Origin: RYN-230 sp963834515 | GTDB lineage: Bacteria > Actinomycetota > Actinomycetes > Streptosporangiales > Streptosporangiaceae | NCBI GenBank assembly: GCA_963834515.1 | Contig: CAWICB010000007.1 | Location: 1,860,001-1,924,000, forward strand | DNA: 64,000 nucleotides | Direction: 5' to 3' | Shown: positions 44,113-53,205 of the stretch, piece after piece | Position numbering within the stretch: the first letter of the stretch is position 1 | Layout of the letters: the number at the start of each line of letters is the position of its first letter | Translations under genes and position numbers: made by a program | The notes under the pieces: generated by a model | What the model saw: only the letters and a program-made list of their open reading frames with translations | Told to the model about the DNA's origin: nothing | The model's database searches: none

Positions 44113-44663
44113 GCCACCCAGAATATCCGCTGCGCAGGAGAGGGTACTCGTGGCTCGTGGCTAGTGGTTCCTGGTGCCCGGTAAGTCCAGGTTCTCCAGC
44201 CTGAGGATCTGCAGTCCTCGTGCTGGCCAGATCGTCCACAGCTGGTGCTGCTGGCACAGCTGGCCTATTGCCGCAGATCCAGCTCGTAGGCCTGCGGGAT
44301 CAGGCCGCCGTTCCCGGCAGGAACTCCGCTAAGGCCAGCCGCTCGGTATTAGGGAAACCAGGCGTGACGGGACAAGGGTGGTGGACCTGATCACGGTGGC
44401 CACGATGCACCTCCGGGGTTCCGGCTGAGACCCCGATGCTGGGCCAGCCGAGGCCCCGGCGAACATCAAGAACCCAGCTGCAGGACGCCCACGGTCATCA
44501 CATCAGGTGACCGCAGTGCATCGCACAGGGCTGAGTTCATCAGCCGACTAACTTAGCCGCCCGAGCGGTGAATCGGCGCCCGCCAGCTTGATCGCGTGGG
44601 GACTCTGCGCGCAGATCGCTGACTCTGGCGAACCAAAGATCACGCTGGGATGACCGTGCTTGA
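44113..44663. other. Non-coding or fully decayed stretch
   Basis: Frames on both strands are short and interrupted, with no recognisable domain. It may hold remains of the missing N-terminal half of the acetyltransferase relic that follows. Confidence 0.5.
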
Positions 44664-44957
44664 ACTCGCAGAACTCCCAGCACGCTCATCGCACATTGGG
44701 GCTCGATCAGCCATCTGCGGACCCTCCCGGCCTTCCGGGGCCAGGGAATCGGTGCTGCTCTCATGGCACACGCCAGGCACGTGGCCCGCCAGGAGATGGG
44801 CCTGGAGCAGTTGCGCCTCGCCGCGCGGGGCGGCATGGGGCTGGAGCACTTCTTTGCCTGGCTCGGCTGGCGGGAGATCGGCCGCTGGCCGGGCGCATTG
44901 CGGCTGGCACCTGGCGACGACCGCGACGAGATCCTCATGGTCCTATCCCCGTTGTGA
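44664..44957 (+). pseudogene. GNAT acetyltransferase, C-terminal fragment
   Basis: Directly after a stop (TGA 44661-44663) one frame reads STLIAHWGSISHLRTLPAFR, then GQGIGAALMAHARHVARQEM (the acetyl-CoA-binding Q/RxxGxG/A motif), LEQLRLAARGGMGLEHFFAW and LGWREIGRWPGALRLAPGDD, ending DRDEILMVLSPL. This is the second half of a GNAT domain with a natural C-terminus. The first half is absent and there is no start codon before ATG 44763. It overlaps the 3' end of the next gene tail to tail. Confidence 0.7.
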
Positions 44958-45503
44958 CGCGGCGGATTCGCGACTCGCGGCATGAGCGCGCCTTGCTCGA
45001 TGGCCAGCGACCGGCCAGACGATCTCGCCAACCCTGTCCTCCGGGTAAATCAGTACTATTGCCTTGACGGCCAACTCCTTCGCCGAGCGAGTCCGCCGAG
45101 CGGCGAGATAGCGCCGAATGACTTCGGCAGGGTCGGCGCCGGGGTCGACCCGGAGCGAGCGCCCGAGAAGGTCTACGCGCCTGCCGGTGTAACGCGGCGG
45201 ATCACCTGGGTATCTGCCGAACTTCGACGGGCCGAAGTCCCGCGTTCCGCGCCACGTGGCCGGGAAGGGCCAGTCATCGTACTGGACATAGAAGGACCAG
45301 ACGTCGAAGTCCTTGAGGCCGTTCTGCCCGTTCACGTAGTGCAAGGCAGCACCCTGGCACAGAGCCCGACCCAGGAGGCGGCCAGCATACCGGCCGGAGT
45401 TGTCCGGATTCCGCCGGAACAGCTCCGACTCAGCGTCGGCGGCCAGGGCTGCCAGCCGAAGCAGGTCAGCTTTTTCGATCCGCGCCAGCGACCGATCGAG
45501 CAT
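44943..45503 (-). CDS. Conserved hypothetical protein
   Basis: 186 residues from ATG 45503 (MLDRSLARIEKADLLRLAAL). Conserved-looking blocks are YAGRLLGRALCQGAALHYVN, GQNGLKDFDVWSFYVQYDDW, FGRYPGDPPRYTGRRVDLLG and AVKAIVLIYPEDRVGEIVWP. The GALCQGAALHY...GLKDFDVW pattern resembles a nucleotidyltransferase-like hypothetical family, but I cannot assign activity. The frame upstream of ATG 45503 is open but low in complexity, so the shorter start is used. Confidence 0.65.
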   Translation of the reverse strand: MLDRSLARIEKADLLRLAALAADAESELFRRNPDNSGRYAGRLLGRALCQGAALHYVNGQNGLKDFDVWSFYVQYDDWPFPATWRGTRDFGPSKFGRYPGDPPRYTGRRVDLLGRSLRVDPGADPAEVIRRYLAARRTRSAKELAVKAIVLIYPEDRVGEIVWPVAGHRARRAHAASRESAASQRG

Positions 45504-45607
45504 GTAGCCATACTGACATGACGGTCGCCCAGTCGGCCCGCGGTGCGCGAGCAGTACGCGGCATGACCTGATGCCGGATGTTGTGGCCAGAATCAGCCCG
45601 GCTGGGT

Positions 45608-45936
45608 TCATGCATTGCGGGTGGCGAGGATGACCCCGGAGCCTTGATCGAGTTCGCCCGAGGTGAGCAGCGGGCTGGTGAGGAGGGCCTGCCGTACGTG
45701 GTTTTGCCTGGCGTGCTGCTCGATGGTCCATTCCGGGGTGGCCGTCATGTCGTCGACCACGAGCAGGCGAACCATGCGGTACCTACCCCCGCGCCAGTAC
45801 CGGGCTCCAGGACGCGGGCGCCCGAGGGCAGGTGCGCGGCAAGGACAGCCAGCAGCTTCCCGACAGTCGGTTCGTATGAGAACCGGAAGCCAGCCGAGCG
45901 AGCCCGGCCAACGGCAGCGGCAACGAGCTCCGGCAT
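45608..45936 (-). pseudogene. Class I methyltransferase with deleted middle
   Basis: The N-terminal part (MPELVAAAVGRARSAGFRFS, LPSGARVLEPGTGAGVGTAW) keeps SAM motif I. Straight after it the frame is lost and another frame gives the natural C-terminal end: VRLLVVDDMTATPEWTIEQH, ARQNHVRQALLTSPLLTSGE and GVILATRNA, stopping at 45608. Roughly 80-100 residues between them (motifs II-IV) are missing. The pattern, both ends kept and the middle gone, recurs elsewhere in the window. Confidence 0.72.
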
Positions 45937-45973
45937 GGTGCTCTCCATGACACCGTCAGCGTACAGACCTTAG

Positions 45974-46354
45974 CCAGCCGCCCTGCCGCGCTGCTGCGCG
46001 CGACTCGCGGCAGATCCGCGCGTTCGCCGACGGGCTGCAGCGCATACTTATACGAGATACCCAGGTCGCCGCTGACGGGGACTGCGAAAGTGTCGAGCTA
46101 CGCTCGCCGATCCGCCGGTCTGGACGCTGATGGCGCTGACTTACCTACCGACGGCGAGCGTACAGATCTGCCAGTTTCTGGTGTGCCGCGAGTCGTCCGT
46201 TCGTTGGCGACGAGCGTGCGTCTTGGCGACGAGCCTGCGGAATGTCGCGCCACTCGCCGGATGTCCGCGCCGGGCCTATTGACGCACCCCCGTCCGACCG
46301 GTAAGAACTGTCCTTCCGGCCTATTGGCGTAGTGCTTGCCAGCCTGGAACGCCC
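45974..46354. other. Intergenic stretch, no gene seen
   Basis: No frame shows domain-like sequence. A direct repeat of TGGCGACGAGC(G/C)TGCG occurs twice near 46205-46232. G/C content is lower than in flanking genes. Confidence 0.45.
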
Positions 46355-47089
46355 TTAGCCGCGTTGTCCCTGGTTGCCTGTGTCCCGTGCGGTCTTCCGC
46401 AGAGCGAGCGCGACGACAAGCGGAAACAGGCTTTGAACCGCCGACGTCAGCCGCTCGACCATGCCCAGGTCACCGCCGCCGTCTCGTGCTGCGATCAGGA
46501 GCCAGCAAGACAACCCGGCGAAGATCACGGTCACCGTCGCGCAGCCGTAGACACTGAGGATCCACGATTGCGCCGGCGCGCGTCTGGCGACAAGTACGGG
46601 CCAGACCACTGTCGTGACGACGCAGCTCACCGCGAAGGCGAGGTGGCGCGGCGTCGGGCCCGTGGCCGGTTCCGGAGTGGCGGCGATGCCGAGAGTGGAA
46701 AGGCCAGTCAGGATCAGCAGGATGCGCGCAGGGATGCGGACGGCCGTTAGACCCGCCCCGGTCGCCATCTGACAGCTGCCCACCAGCAGCAGGGCCGCGG
46801 TCATTACCCACCGGTCAGTTCCCGAGTGACCAGCCAGCACGCTCATCGTCTGCCGCATCGGGCTATAAGAGGCCGGCTGAAGCGCGCCGGCAATCAGCCA
46901 GCCCCCGACCAGGACAACGGGCGCCAGCAAGGCCGTGCCTGCCGCCCAGCCAGGGACTGGACGGCCAGCCCGCAGAAGCCCTGAGCGATCGGCTGGCAAT
47001 GGTTCACTGGTGGCCGAAGCAGGGCCGGGGCGTACGTGATCTCGTCCTGATCGGTTGCGCGCAAGGTCTGGACGCGCAAGCTGAGTCAT
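46355..47089 (-). CDS. DUF998 membrane protein (second copy type)
   Basis: 244 residues. Helices include ALLAPVVLVGGWLIAGALQP, DRWVMTAALLLVGSCQMATG, IPARILLILTGLSTLGIAAT and HLAFAVSCVVTTVVWPVLVA, with the family motif YSPMRQTMSVLAGHSGTDRW. The N-terminal 50 residues are polar. It is only distantly similar to the DUF998 protein at 34113-34802. Function is unknown. ATG 47089 begins MTQLARPDLARN. Confidence 0.8.
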   Translation of the reverse strand: MTQLARPDLARNRSGRDHVRPGPASATSEPLPADRSGLLRAGRPVPGWAAGTALLAPVVLVGGWLIAGALQPASYSPMRQTMSVLAGHSGTDRWVMTAALLLVGSCQMATGAGLTAVRIPARILLILTGLSTLGIAATPEPATGPTPRHLAFAVSCVVTTVVWPVLVARRAPAQSWILSVYGCATVTVIFAGLSCWLLIAARDGGGDLGMVERLTSAVQSLFPLVVALALRKTARDTGNQGQRG

Positions 47090-47457
47090 GGCGCCTCCAG
47101 GGCCACATCGACTCGGGCTGCCAGAAGGAGGCGCAGTTCGTCCTTAACCGGGTTGCCTGCCCCGGATCACGGGCAGACAGCGCCGTAAAGACCCGATATG
47201 GGGTGCCTCGCGGCCTCGCTTTGGCAACAAGCCAGCCTCCGCGACAGCACGACACGGGTCTGGGCTATTCCCTGCGCCGGGAGCGTCCGTGCTGAAGTCA
47301 CGGGCGGCAAGATCGGGGATCAGCCCGGCCTGGCCGCGGAGCCCATGCGTGCCACCTATTTGATCTTCCTCTTCTAGCCGAGAAGAGTGCGTTCAGGAGC
47401 GGCCCGCAGAGGGACGTGCGAGGACGTCCGCTCTTCCGGTGTGCCCTGGCCGGGCCT
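47090..47457. other. Intergenic stretch, no gene seen
   Basis: Both strands carry only short frames without domain-like sequence. It lies upstream of the DUF998 gene and downstream of the dehydrogenase relic. Confidence 0.5.
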
Positions 47458-48425
47458 TTAGTCCACGGTGATGACGACCTTGCCGCGTGCGTGTCCTGCT
47501 CCACGCGGTGCAGGCCCTCGGCCGTGTCGGCCAGCGGATAGGTCCGGTCGAGCACCGGTGTGAGCTTCCCAGCCTCGATGAGCCCTGTGAGGGTGAGCAG
47601 TTGCCCCCGCTTCTGTTGTGCGGGATCAGCGGGAGCCGCTCCCGGACGAGGCCGTTGACCACGACCGCCCGCAGGATGCCAGCGACGGGCCCGAACACGT
47701 GGCCGGGTGAGTCGCCGCCGTTAAGCACGGGGGCCCCTCGGGTCAATGCCCGGCGCAGCCGGCTCAGCGGCCGGTTGCCCACGTTGTCGAGGATCACGTC
47801 GTAACGCGCGCGCCCGTCGGTGAAGTCCCCCGTCGTGTAGTCGATGACGTGCGCGGCACCGATCGAGCGCACCAGCCCGGCGTTGCGCGTGCTGCACACC
47901 CCGGTGACCTCCGCGCTCAGCGCCGCCGCGATCTGGACGGCGTACGTGCCGACGCCGCCGGCGGCCCCGTTGACGAGCACCCGGTGCCCGGCCCGCACCG
48001 CACCCACATCCCGGTTCCCCCGCAGCGCCGTCGCCCCCGCCATCGGACCGCCGCCGCCTGCTCGAAGGTCAGGCTCACCGGCTTGGGCACCACCGTGTCT
48101 GCCCCGCGCGCGTACTCGGCGAACGCGCCCCGGCAGAAGCCGAGCACCTGGTCGCCGTGCTGCAGCCCGCGCACGTTGGCGCCGGCCGCCTCCACCACAC
48201 CTGCCGCGTCGACCCCGGCCACCCGGGCCCTCGGCTTGGTCAGCCCCACTTCCCCCATGAGCCGCGCGATGAGAGGGTCGCCTCGCATGATGTGCCAGTC
48301 GTACGGTTGAGCGCGGCGGCGTGCACCCGAACCAGCACGTCGCCGGCGCCGATCTCGGGCAGGTCGGTGTCCACCAGCCGCAAGACCTCCGGCGAGCCGA
48401 ACCGCTCCTGGACGATCGCCTTCAT
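47458..48425 (-). pseudogene. Zinc-binding-type quinone oxidoreductase (MDR) with several frameshifts
   Basis: Pieces of one MDR protein appear in order in different frames. MKAIVQERFGSPEVLRLVDT starts at 48425. It is followed by VRGLQHGDQVLGFCRGAFAE and VPKPVSLTFEQAAAV. Then come HRVLVNGAAGGVGTYAVQIA (Rossmann motif), RYDVILDNVGNRPLSRLRRA and TYPLADTAEGLHRVEQ. The natural end GKVVITVD falls in yet another frame with TAA at 47458. At least four indels are needed to restore the reading frame. Intact relatives are about 320 residues. The gene is old and decayed. Confidence 0.8.
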
Positions 48426-48750
48426 CAGGTCACCTCGTGTCGTCGCGCCCTGTTCTGGCATCGATGCTAAACCGGCGGTCGAGGAGCGTTCTCCGGGTGG
48501 GCGTGCCTAGCGGATGTATCCGCGGTCTCGGGTCGATGCCGCGTTTAGCGGCTGGTGGCCTCCTACGCGACGGTCTCCGCGTGACGGACGGTCAGCGAAC
48601 TGCTCGCCCGCAATAGGCGCCATGGTCCGGCACCGTCCGGTCAGCCCGTGAGAAAGCTGTAAGAGACTCCTGCTCGCCCTCGCCTCGCCCAGCCGGATGA
48701 CCGTGCCGCGCGCAAGCCTTCGGGCAGCGATACTCATTTCAGGATGAGTT
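48426..48750. other. Intergenic stretch, no gene seen
   Basis: It lies upstream of the dehydrogenase relic and downstream of the secreted-protein gene. No convincing frame or hairpin terminator was found. Confidence 0.45.
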
Positions 48751-49542
48751 TCAGAAGGACACCGTCCCGCTCTCCGCGAACTTGTCCACCTCGTGGCGTG
48801 GGAATTGCGTGAGCGAGCAGCTGCCGTCGGGGTTGCGGGCCAAAAGCGCCACGGTGCTGACCGTCCCGGTGAAGCTGCCGGTCGCGTCGTCGAACTGCCC
48901 GCTGCCGCCGGTGACGTCCCAGGTGAACTGCTGCGTCCCGGTGAACAGGCAGCTGTGCGGGTTGATCGAGGATGACAACGGGGTCCCGGGCGTGTTGACC
49001 ACGTGCATGGTGCCGCTGCGGAAGACCAGATCGTCCCGGCTGATACCAGCAGAATCGGGGGGCACGAGCTCGACGACCCGGTCGACGCCGCGGAACACCC
49101 CGCTGGCGCGCATCACGCTGCCGATGACCGTCCGGCTGTTCGTACCCGGCACGGCTACGAACACGATGGTGCCGCTGAGCGTCTCGGTCCCGCTCGTCGC
49201 CGCGGCCGCAGGCATGGCGGGCGCAGCGGAGATAGCCAGCGCGGTCCCACGCGCAGGTAGCCGCCGTTCGGCGCGGGCTGCGGTGTTGTCCTCTGCCGCG
49301 TCATCGGCGCCCGGATCTGGGAATTCTGTGCCAAATCGCGGCCGCAGTGGGCTGGGCTGTTGGGCCGGAGTGCTGGGCTGGCGGGCAAGATTGCCGGAGC
49401 CCCGGCACAACTCCGCGGTCCTTGCCCAGTTCAGGTCGCGGCCAGGCCGGATCACGGGACCGGCTGGACTCGGGGGTGACCCTTCGTGGTGTGCCCGCCA
49501 GGCACGCGCATCGCAAGTGAGCGGGGAGGACGCCGAGACCAT
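48751..49542 (-). CDS. Probable secreted hypothetical protein (allene-oxide-cyclase-like barrel)
   Basis: The last 150 residues look like a folded beta-barrel: LSGTIVFVAVPGTNSRTVIG, FTWDVTGGSGQFDDATGSFT and GTVSTVALLARNPDGSCSLT, ending EVDKFAESGTVSF. A signal-peptide-like stretch RRLPARGTALAISAAPAMPA precedes it. The first about 88 residues are Pro/Ser-rich and unconvincing, and a better signal start (MTRQRTTPQPAPNGG) lies in a neighbouring frame at about 49300, so a frameshift may have detached the true start. It diverges from the P450 gene. Confidence 0.5.
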   Translation of the reverse strand: MVSASSPLTCDARAWRAHHEGSPPSPAGPVIRPGRDLNWARTAELCRGSGNLARQPSTPAQQPSPLRPRFGTEFPDPGADDAAEDNTAARAERRLPARGTALAISAAPAMPAAAATSGTETLSGTIVFVAVPGTNSRTVIGSVMRASGVFRGVDRVVELVPPDSAGISRDDLVFRSGTMHVVNTPGTPLSSSINPHSCLFTGTQQFTWDVTGGSGQFDDATGSFTGTVSTVALLARNPDGSCSLTQFPRHEVDKFAESGTVSF

Positions 49543-49591
49543 GCCGCCACGCAGCGTGCGGGGATCGGGTGCACGGCGCTACTGTGCAGCA

Positions 49592-50788
49592 ATGACCGAT
49601 GTTGCCGGGCCGCCTCAGGGTCCCGATACCGAGGCTGCCCTGCTGGGAGCCCTGTTCTCCCCGGCCGGGCGTGCCGACCCGCATGTGCTCTTGCGCGCCT
49701 CACCGCTGCCCGGCTGCCAATACCAGTTCGTCCGCGACTTGCTGCGGGACCCGCGGTTTGGGGCACCATCCATTCCCCCGTCGGCCGCCCCGGCGTTCCA
49801 GTTGCTAGCGCGGTGGATGATGCGCCTGGACGGTAACCGGCACCGCCGGTTGCGCGAGGCCTTTGGCGGTCTGTTCACCGCCCGCCGGGCTGAGCGTTAC
49901 CGGGCGATCATCGCCGCACGGACCGCCGCGCTGATCGACCAGGCAGCTACCCAGGACGGCATGGACGTGGTCGCCGGCTTCGCCCGGCCGCTGCCGTTCA
50001 CCGTGATCGCCGACGTGGTCGGCGTCCCGGCCGGTGACCGCGACTGGCTCGCCGGCGCGATCGCCACTCTCAACCGCGGCTTCGCCCGCCAGCGCGACAC
50101 CGATCACACCGCGGTGGAGGCGGCCAACGACGCTGCCTGGCAGATGGTCTCCTACTTCGCCGCCCTGATGGACCAGCGCGCTGCCCAGCCAGCCGATGAT
50201 CTGATGAGCATGCTTGCTGCCCGGCACGCCGACGGTGAGGACCGCGAGGATCTGCTCGCCAATTGCGTGTTCTTTATCAACGCCGGGCACCAGACCACCG
50301 CCACCCTGCTCACCCTCGGTACCCACCTGCTGTGCACCCACCCCCGGGCCCTGGCCGCCCTGTTAGAAGACCCTGGCCTCTGGCCGACCGCTGTGGAGGA
50401 AATGCTGCGCCTGATCTGCCCCGTCACCTTCACCGGCGCAACCGCCCTCACAGACGCCACCGTGCACGGCACCTCCATGGCTGCCGGGGAGCAACGGCTG
50501 CTGTTCCTGGCCGCGGCCAACCGGGGCCCCGCGACCTTTCCCGACCCGGACAGGTTCGATCTGAGCCGCGACCCCAACCCTCACCTCAGCTTCTCCGCCG
50601 GGGCCCACTTCTGCCTCGGCGCCCCACTAGCCAGGCTGCACGGCCAGGTAGCACTACGAACCCTGTTCGCCCGCCACCCCAGCCTGACCATCACCACCGC
50701 GCCCGCCATCACCGCCAGCGTCCCCATACGCCAAGTGGATAAGTTCTTCGTGCAGTGGCAGCCAGATAGCCAGAACCGGCAGCTATGA
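49592..50788 (+). CDS. Cytochrome P450
   Basis: 398 residues. The I-helix is CVFFINAGHQTTATLLTLGT, with His in place of the usual acidic residue before Thr-Thr. The ExxR motif is VEEMLRLICPV. The haem-binding loop is FSAGAHFCLGAPLARLHGQV with the axial Cys. It binds haem and activates oxygen in the cytoplasm, and needs a ferredoxin and reductase that are not adjacent. The in-frame sequence upstream of ATG 49592 is long but antisense to the secreted-protein gene. AGHQTT instead of AG(D/E)TT may alter proton delivery. Confidence 0.9.
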   Translation: MTDVAGPPQGPDTEAALLGALFSPAGRADPHVLLRASPLPGCQYQFVRDLLRDPRFGAPSIPPSAAPAFQLLARWMMRLDGNRHRRLREAFGGLFTARRAERYRAIIAARTAALIDQAATQDGMDVVAGFARPLPFTVIADVVGVPAGDRDWLAGAIATLNRGFARQRDTDHTAVEAANDAAWQMVSYFAALMDQRAAQPADDLMSMLAARHADGEDREDLLANCVFFINAGHQTTATLLTLGTHLLCTHPRALAALLEDPGLWPTAVEEMLRLICPVTFTGATALTDATVHGTSMAAGEQRLLFLAAANRGPATFPDPDRFDLSRDPNPHLSFSAGAHFCLGAPLARLHGQVALRTLFARHPSLTITTAPAITASVPIRQVDKFFVQWQPDSQNRQL

Positions 50789-50845
50789 GCGCCTCAATAC
50801 GGCGGAGACGGCCTGGGTCTCGTCGACGCACCTGCCCCCTTTGCC

Positions 50846-51179
50846 TTGATGGAACGCGAGGTCCTGGCTGTGGAGGAGAGGTCAATCGTCGTCGATGATG
50901 GACGCGGTGGCACGGTGAAGGTTTCGACGGTGCGAGCCTTCATGACCACTGGCGGGGCGGCGTTTAGTCACGTGATCCTCATAGGTCACGGCACGCCCTC
51001 ATCCTTTGCTGGCTATGAGAACGGAACTCCCGGGAGCCGAAGTTGGTTCGATGCTGAACGAAGGTAACCCTAAAGTAGTCATCTGGCTTGCATGCTCAAC
51101 CGGTAAGACCGCCTTCGCCCGCGGACTCCGTTCAGACCCGAATCCGCGAATAAGCCAGTTACACGTGCGCGTAGATGCC
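50846..51179 (+). pseudogene. Fragment of possible CHAT/C80-like caspase-fold protein, cut by IS1380
   Basis: The first frame reads VKVSTVRAFMTTGGAAFSHV, ILIGHGTPSSFAGYENG. The second frame, from about 51030, continues GAEVGSMLNEGNPKVVIWLA and CSTGKTAFARGLRSDPNPRI. A strand ending in HG followed about 35 residues later by a strand ending in AC(S/E)TG resembles the His/Cys dyad of CHAT and C80 peptidases. The gene is frameshifted and ends where the IS1380 leader begins. The family call is tentative and is based on motif spacing only. Confidence 0.4.
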
Positions 51180-51252
51180 GATAGGTGCCGCTCTGACCTG
51201 GGATGATGATCGCTGCGAAGAAATGATCATCTCAAGCGGAGGGGCACCTATC
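51180..51252 (+). promoter_or_regulatory. Nested hairpin sequestering the IS1380 transposase ribosome-binding site
   Basis: GATAGGTGCC (51180-51189) pairs perfectly with GGCACCTATC (51243-51252). Inside it GATGATC (51205-51211) pairs with GATCATC (51225-51231). The ribosome-binding site GGAGGGG (51238-51244) overlaps the outer stem, 10 nt before GTG 51255. In RNA read from outside the element the site would be hidden. Confidence 0.6.
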
Positions 51253-51254
51253 TG

Positions 51255-52712
51255 GTGAGCAGGATACGCGGCGGAGCAGGGAAGCGTCGGCAGGCGCGGA
51301 TCGGCGCGGCGGATCGGTCGCTGACGGCGAACGCGGGCCTGACGGCAGTCAGCGAGCTGTGCAGCCGGCTGGGGGTGATCGAGGCGATCGACGCCGCGAC
51401 CGGGCCTATCAAGCAGCGGGATCGTGGTTTCAGTGCCGGGGAGCTGGTGGCGGGGATCGCGGCGGCGCAGCTGGCCGGGGAGGACTTCCTGGTGGGCCTG
51501 GACCGTCAGCGCGCTGATGTGGCCGGGCAGCAGATAACGCCGGTGCCGGGGCTGGCGTCTACGACTGCGGCGGGCCTGGCCCGGCGGGTTACTCCCGCCC
51601 AGTGGCTAGCGGTGGAGGCCGGCCTGGCGGCGGTGACCGGGCGGATGCTGTCGCTGCTGCCGCCGCAGCGGGCGGCGGCCCTGGCCGGGGGCCCGGTCAC
51701 GATCGACCTGGATGCCACCGACGTGGAGGTCTACGGCCGCAAGAAACGCGGCGTGGCCTGTAACCACCAGGGGCAGCGGGCAGGCCGCCCGCACGTGGCC
51801 TCCTGGGCCGAGACCGAGATCGTGCTGGCAGCTGACCTGGGATCGGGCACCGATGACCCGCGGGCTACCGCGCCGGCCTTGCTGCGCCGGGCGCTGGCCT
51901 GCCTGCCGGCGGCGGTGCGGGCATCGGGCAGCGTGGGCCTGCGGGCCGATGCCGGGTACTTCGCCGGGGCGCTGGCCCGCGCCGCCCATGACGAGCACAT
52001 CAGCTTCGCGATCGGGGCCAGGCGGATCGCCCCGCTGTGGCGGCTGCTCGCCGGCCTCAGCGAAGACGCCTGGCATGACGCGATCGGGATGGAGCACGCC
52101 CAGGTCGCCGTGGCGGACTACGGCCCAGACTGGTGGCCGGCCAATACCCGGCTGCTGATCCGCCGGGCCCGCCTCGACCCGGAGCAGGTCTCCGCCGATC
52201 CCCGCTCGCGGCGCCGCCGTACCCTGCACCCCGGTCAGCGGGCCCTGCCGATCCCTGAGCTCGCCCGGGCAGGCGCGATCTACGCCTACTCGTTCATCGT
52301 GACCAACCTGGACGTGTCCGCGCCGGGCAAGGCGGTCGCCGCCGAGCACTGGTACCGTCACCGCACCACCATCGAAAACATCTTCCGCGACAGCAAGCTT
52401 GGTGCCGCCCTGCGGCACCTCCCCAGCGGATACCCCCAGGTGAACATGGCCTGGATGCAGGGGGCGCTGCTCGCCGCGAACATGGCCGCCTGGCTGCACC
52501 AGCTCACCGCGATCACCGCCGGCGAGGACATCCTGGCAGGACACGGGGTGCGCGGCGGCAAGGCCATGATCGCCACCCTGCGGTGGCGGCTGATCGCCGT
52601 CCCGGCACGGCTGACCCGCCACGCCCGCCACCTGGTGCTGCGGCTCCCGCCTGGCCACTACCTGCTTCCCGAGGTCCTCACCCGGCTGCGGCAACTGCCA
52701 GCACCGGCCTGA
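51255..52712 (+). CDS. IS1380-family transposase
   Basis: 485 residues. DDE-type catalytic positions are seen in VTIDLDATDVEVYGRKKRGV (D), GSVGLRADAGYFAGALARAA (D) and YRHRTTIENIFRDSKLGAAL (E, the YREK-like block). The N-terminus (LTANAGLTAVSELCSRLGVI) is typical of the family. The frame is intact. GTG 51255 is the start. The element ends are not certain: the left end is near 51180 and the right end lies somewhere in 52790-52860; I could not find a clean long inverted repeat. Confidence 0.92.
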   Translation: MSRIRGGAGKRRQARIGAADRSLTANAGLTAVSELCSRLGVIEAIDAATGPIKQRDRGFSAGELVAGIAAAQLAGEDFLVGLDRQRADVAGQQITPVPGLASTTAAGLARRVTPAQWLAVEAGLAAVTGRMLSLLPPQRAAALAGGPVTIDLDATDVEVYGRKKRGVACNHQGQRAGRPHVASWAETEIVLAADLGSGTDDPRATAPALLRRALACLPAAVRASGSVGLRADAGYFAGALARAAHDEHISFAIGARRIAPLWRLLAGLSEDAWHDAIGMEHAQVAVADYGPDWWPANTRLLIRRARLDPEQVSADPRSRRRRTLHPGQRALPIPELARAGAIYAYSFIVTNLDVSAPGKAVAAEHWYRHRTTIENIFRDSKLGAALRHLPSGYPQVNMAWMQGALLAANMAAWLHQLTAITAGEDILAGHGVRGGKAMIATLRWRLIAVPARLTRHARHLVLRLPPGHYLLPEVLTRLRQLPAPA

Positions 52713-53131
52713 CCCGCACCCAGAGCCCCCCGCTCCCAGTCCTTACCCCCGGCAGACCAGCCCTGACCCGCAGAACGTGCCACCCCGCGAACCCGGCGCC
52801 GATCCCCGGGCTGTCACCATGGCCAGCACCCGGAATCCTGACCCATCAAGATCATTTACGAGGCTCGCCGCGCTATTCGCGGAATCGGGTCAGAGAAGCC
52901 CACGGTGTCGCCGCGTCTCTTTTTCTCCAGAAATTGCTGTACAAGCACCTCTTGATGGGACATGAGTTCTGCACGGCCTTCCATCTCGCGAACGACGGTC
53001 TCGAAGGCACCCATTTTCGGCACTGGCGCGGTGGCGTTCTCCAGGCTTGAGGTCAGGTGCGTACGGGGGTAGATGACCGCACGGTAGAGGCAAACGTCCG
53101 CATCTGCATGATGAGGTTCGTCAGCGGTTGG
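52713..53131. other. Right flank of the IS1380 element, with one small uncertain frame
   Basis: It is mostly non-coding. A 52-codon minus-strand frame (53014 to 52856), MGAFETVVREMEGRAELMSH then VLVQQFLEKKRRGD, has protein-like charge patterning but no ribosome-binding site. A neighbouring frame reads HLPPYAPDLKPGE, reminiscent of the end of IS630 transposases, but too short to call. Confidence 0.35.
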
Positions 53132-53153
53132 CGTCCACGGGAGTGGTGTATGG
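53132..53153 (+). repeat. Solo copy of the IS256-type element end
   Basis: These 22 bases match, with one mismatch, the outermost 22 bases of the right end of the element at 56756-58181 (CGTCCAC-x-GGAGTGGTGTATGG, broken here at the mismatch). No element interior follows. It may be a scar or a shared target motif. Confidence 0.5.
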
Positions 53154-53205
53154 CCCCCTTCGACCGGTTCATTACATTCAGCCAGCTGAGCATAGGGTTG
53201 GCAGC

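Noticed and set aside
48507..48737. A 76-codon minus-strand gene
   Set aside because: No ribosome-binding site, no domain-like sequence and an irregular composition.
52890..53093. IS630 transposase relic (HLPPYAPDLKPGE)
   Set aside because: Only about 13 residues resemble the family; the rest of the frame does not.
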